From NCBI RefSeq assembly GCF_029873635.1, contig NC_080423.1, positions 110,315,087 through 110,379,086 of the forward strand: a stretch of 64,000 nt of DNA, given 5' to 3'. This document shows, in pieces, positions 61,222 to 64,000 of this stretch (its first letter is position 1; each line of letters begins with the position of its first letter). The notes under the pieces are model-generated. The model was given only the letters and a program-made list of their open reading frames with translations, did no database searches and had not been told where the DNA came from. The DNA is from Malania oleifera. Lineage: Eukaryota; Streptophyta; Magnoliopsida; Santalales; Ximeniaceae. The translations under genes were made by a program, and so were the position numbers.

Positions 61222-63710
61222 ATTACTTCTGGGATCAGTTATTTTTACTCAAACCTTTATATCAAGGAGGATCTTGTAGACCTATGATTGACGGGTTAGA
61301 CTGGAATTCTATTTCTGGACGAATATCTTGGTTGGAGAGACTGCTTGAGGAGGAGGAAGTGAGGGATACTGTGTTTGGATGGATAGGGACAAGGCTTTGG
61401 GTCTGGTTGGGTTGAACATGGCTTTCTTTCAAGACTGTTGGGATGTGATCCAGGGGGATTAGTTGAAGGTGTTTAATGAATTCTATTCGAATGGGATTCT
61501 GAGTAAGAGCACGAACTCCACTTTCATCACTTTTGTGCCTAAGAAGAGTAGGTCTATTGAGATTTTAGATTCTAGACCTTATAAGATTATTGCTAAAGTG
61601 CTTGCTCATAGGTTGAGTGCTGAGCTTGATAAGGCTATTTTTAAGGCTCAAAGTGTGTGGACGGATTGTGGATGTTATTTTGATTGCTAATGAGGTAGTG
61701 GACACCCAGAGGAGAAATGAAAAGGAGATAATTTTTAAATTGGATTTTGAAAAAGCTTATGATGTTAGTTGGAATTTTTTGGACAAGATATTTGTAAGAA
61801 AGAGGGTTAGAGGGGGTGTTGTGGATGAGGAGTTGTATGTCCAATGTTTTTCAGTTTGTTATAGTGGATGGTGCACCAAAATCTTGGTTAGTGCCTTGTG
61901 GGGCGTTGGACAAGGGGATCCACTCTCCCTGTCTTGGTTTGTTCTAGTGGTTGATGTTTTGAGCAGATTGGTTAACAGGGTGGTGGATAAAGGATTGGTG
62001 AAAGGTTTGGAAGTGGGGAGGAGGAGGGGGTGGCTGTTTTTCACCTTCAATTTGCTGATGATACCATGTTCTTTTTAGCTGATCACATATCTTTTTTAAA
62101 TATTTTGAGCCTCCTCCAGACCTTTTGAGTAAATTAATTTGGGTAAGAGTGGTAGGTTCTGTTCTTAATCCGAGTGTTGGTAGAGTTATGGACCTGGCCT
62201 CAGTACAGGTCGTTGTATTTTGGATTGGCCATTGTTTTAATTTAAGAGTCCTTTTGGATGATCATCCTAGATAGAGGAGCTTTTGCATCCAGTAGTGGAG
62301 AGGATGTCCAAGCATTTAGATGGTTGGAAAGGTGTATTATTTTCTTGCAGGGGTTGAAATACACTTGTTTAGGCTTGTCTTGCTAGGACGCCCCCCTTTG
62401 TTCTTTGGACTGCTAGTAAGCTCGAGAAAATTATGAGAGATTTCCTTTGGTTAGGGGTCAGGGGACGAGGCTCATTTGGTTGGTTGGGATGTGGTGTGTA
62501 AGTCTAAAATGGAGTTTGGTTTGGGTCTTGGAAAATTGGTGTCTAAAAACACAGCTATCATGGCTAAATTGCTTTGGCGGTTCCCTTGGAGGATTCATCC
62601 CTTTGGCATAGAGTCATTAAAAGTAACTTTGGGTTGCATGTGAATGGTTGGGATACTAACTTGGGATCTAGATGTTCTTCGGAAAGTCCATGGAGATCTA
62701 TCTCTCATATTTATCCCCTCTTTATTCCTCACGCTAAGTTTGTTCCAGGTGAGGGTTCTCGTATACGTTTTTAGGAAGATCTTTGGGTGGGGGAATGTGG
62801 CTTTGTCCACTTCTTCTCCTCGTCTTTATTGCTTGAGTTCGGGGCATAATGTTGCTATTACTTCTCTTTTGTTGTTTCGGATGGTGCTACCTTCTTGAGA
62901 TTTTCACTTTTATAGATCTCTTAATGATAGGGAGGTGGATAAGCGCCTTTTTTTTTTTTGCTGCTGACATTGACTAATTATCACCTCTTTTTTGGAGCGA
63001 ATTGTTGTTCTTGGTCTTTTGATTTGGGGGTTTATTCTTGCAAATCCTTTTGCGATTTTTTAACTAGTTCTAATTTTTCTTTTGCTCCATAAAAAATCTG
63101 GAAGGCCAAAGTTTCCACCAATATTAAGGCTTTAGTTGATTAGTTGTGCTTAATGGAGTCAACACCAATGACTTGTTGTAGAAGGCTTTTGAAGGCACTT
63201 CCTCTAAATGTATGCATTTTATGCTTTAATTGTTCAAAAACAACTTCTCATTTGTTTTTATGGTGTGATTTTTCTTGTAAAGAGTGGAACAAACCTTTTG
63301 GTTTATTGAGAGAAAGTTGGGTTTGCCCGGGTATGGTGGGGGCCTTATTAGCAGTTCCTTTTTTTATCCTGATCGGGAAAATGGTTTTGTAGCATTATGA
63401 TTGGAGCCTAGCCTGTCTTTTTTCTGGGAAGAAGCTGAATATTTTGTTGTTATCTGAAAAAATCCATTACCTGGCTTTGTTATGGTGTGTTGTTTTTGGC
63501 TGTTTGAAAGGAGTGAGCTTCTCACATATCCAATGGAATGACTTTCTTTGTTGGTTTGACTGGTGTTTTTTCCTTTATTTATTTTTTAATTCTTTTTGTT
63601 TTTGTTTCGATTAAGAGGATTTCTTATTCTCATGTTTTGTACATTCTTGTTTTTTTAATTAATTTTTTCTTTTTCCATCAATAAATAAATAAATAAATAA
63701 ATTTCTCAAC

Positions 63711-64000
63711 ATTTTGCTCAACATTCTTTGATAACTTAAATTGACAAACTTCGATTAGATAGGATGAGTCATTTTTCACAATTCAAAGGATGAATTTCCT
63801 AGGGTAGTTTTAAAATTATTCATAGTGAATTTAGTTATTTTAGTGATTGTATGTGTGCATGCATGCATGTTTGTGTCGATTTTTGAGTCTAAATAACTAA
63901 TCACATGGTCTGTAATTATAATCACATTTCCAATAACATTAGGTGGTTAGATTTATTGATTGATTTTTACTATACATGGTGTTAACTTTGGTGTATTCCC
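63711..64000. other. Window end, no gene seen
   Basis: AT-rich sequence after the L1 tail. No VHA-C exon was recognised. Confidence 0.5.

Larger units (their letters stand above)
58318..63710 (+). mobile_element. L1-type LINE, nearly full length, inactive
   Basis: A 5.4-kb element. A (CT)n tract at 58347-58380 lies near the 5' end; an ORF1-like region without a clear domain follows to about 60000. The APE endonuclease starts near 60019 (MRGLGHYRKRDLTREV, NIVLIQETRFG) with WIIGGDFDVARF near 60413. Reverse transcriptase: FVPKKSRSIEI (61530), KIDFEKAYD-type block (61738), GQGDPLS (61904), intact FADD (62051-62062) in a different frame. A zinc knuckle (C-LCF, then HLFLWCDF) is at 63215-63275. 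The 3' end is (AATA)n at 63680-63702. Many stops and frameshifts. It carries a nested 76-bp L1 tail at 61146. Confidence 0.82.

Overview
The window is nuclear DNA of a flowering plant, most likely a woody eudicot. It is AT-rich, has GT-AG introns of plant type, and carries RTE- and L1-clade LINEs, Au-type SINEs, hAT-like and Tourist-like elements and LTR fragments. I see no prokaryotic or organellar features.

Four host loci can be supported. (1) LCB2, the catalytic subunit of serine palmitoyltransferase, lies on the + strand at 9274-20331. It has 12 coding exons and all junctions stay in phase for 488 aa. (2) A single-exon gene for a nuclear-looking SAM-domain protein of 295 aa lies on the - strand at 24507-25394, with a TATA box and paired G-boxes upstream. 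(3) A GT29 sialyltransferase-like gene, best matched to SIA2, lies on the - strand at 30387-40544. It has 12 coding exons and encodes 440 aa. (4) The first four coding exons (137 codons) of V-ATPase subunit C (VHA-C/DET3) lie on the + strand at 43701-44393. The rest of that gene was not found before the window ends, so its fourth intron is either over 19 kb of nested repeats or the locus is a 5' fragment. The genes are unrelated housekeeping functions (sphingolipid synthesis, Golgi glycosylation, proton pumping) and form no cluster.

The rest is repeats. 1-9000: microsatellites, then an RTE LINE (-) split by a 2.2-kb LTR. LCB2 intron 2: an L1 fragment split by an RTE LINE, with about 160-bp direct repeats at both junctions. 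20.3-24.5 kb and 25.7-30.3 kb: intergenic, with MITE-like sequences, a copia-like LTR remnant and a fold-back element. SIA2 introns: a 674-bp TIR element with a TAA target duplication, Au SINEs and a degenerate L1. 41.7-43.2 kb: an LTR-like fossil with a 7 x 36-bp minisatellite. 47.5-64 kb: an LTR-like promoter region with four G-boxes, L1 fragments, an RTE LINE carrying a 1133-bp hAT element with a perfect 8-bp target duplication, another RTE LINE, Au SINEs, and two L1 copies in a row.

I found no gene cluster or system that looks biochemically new. The most interesting signals are structural: nested insertions with readable boundaries, and irregular arrays of a CGTCGACG palindrome just upstream of TATA boxes in LTR-like fossils.
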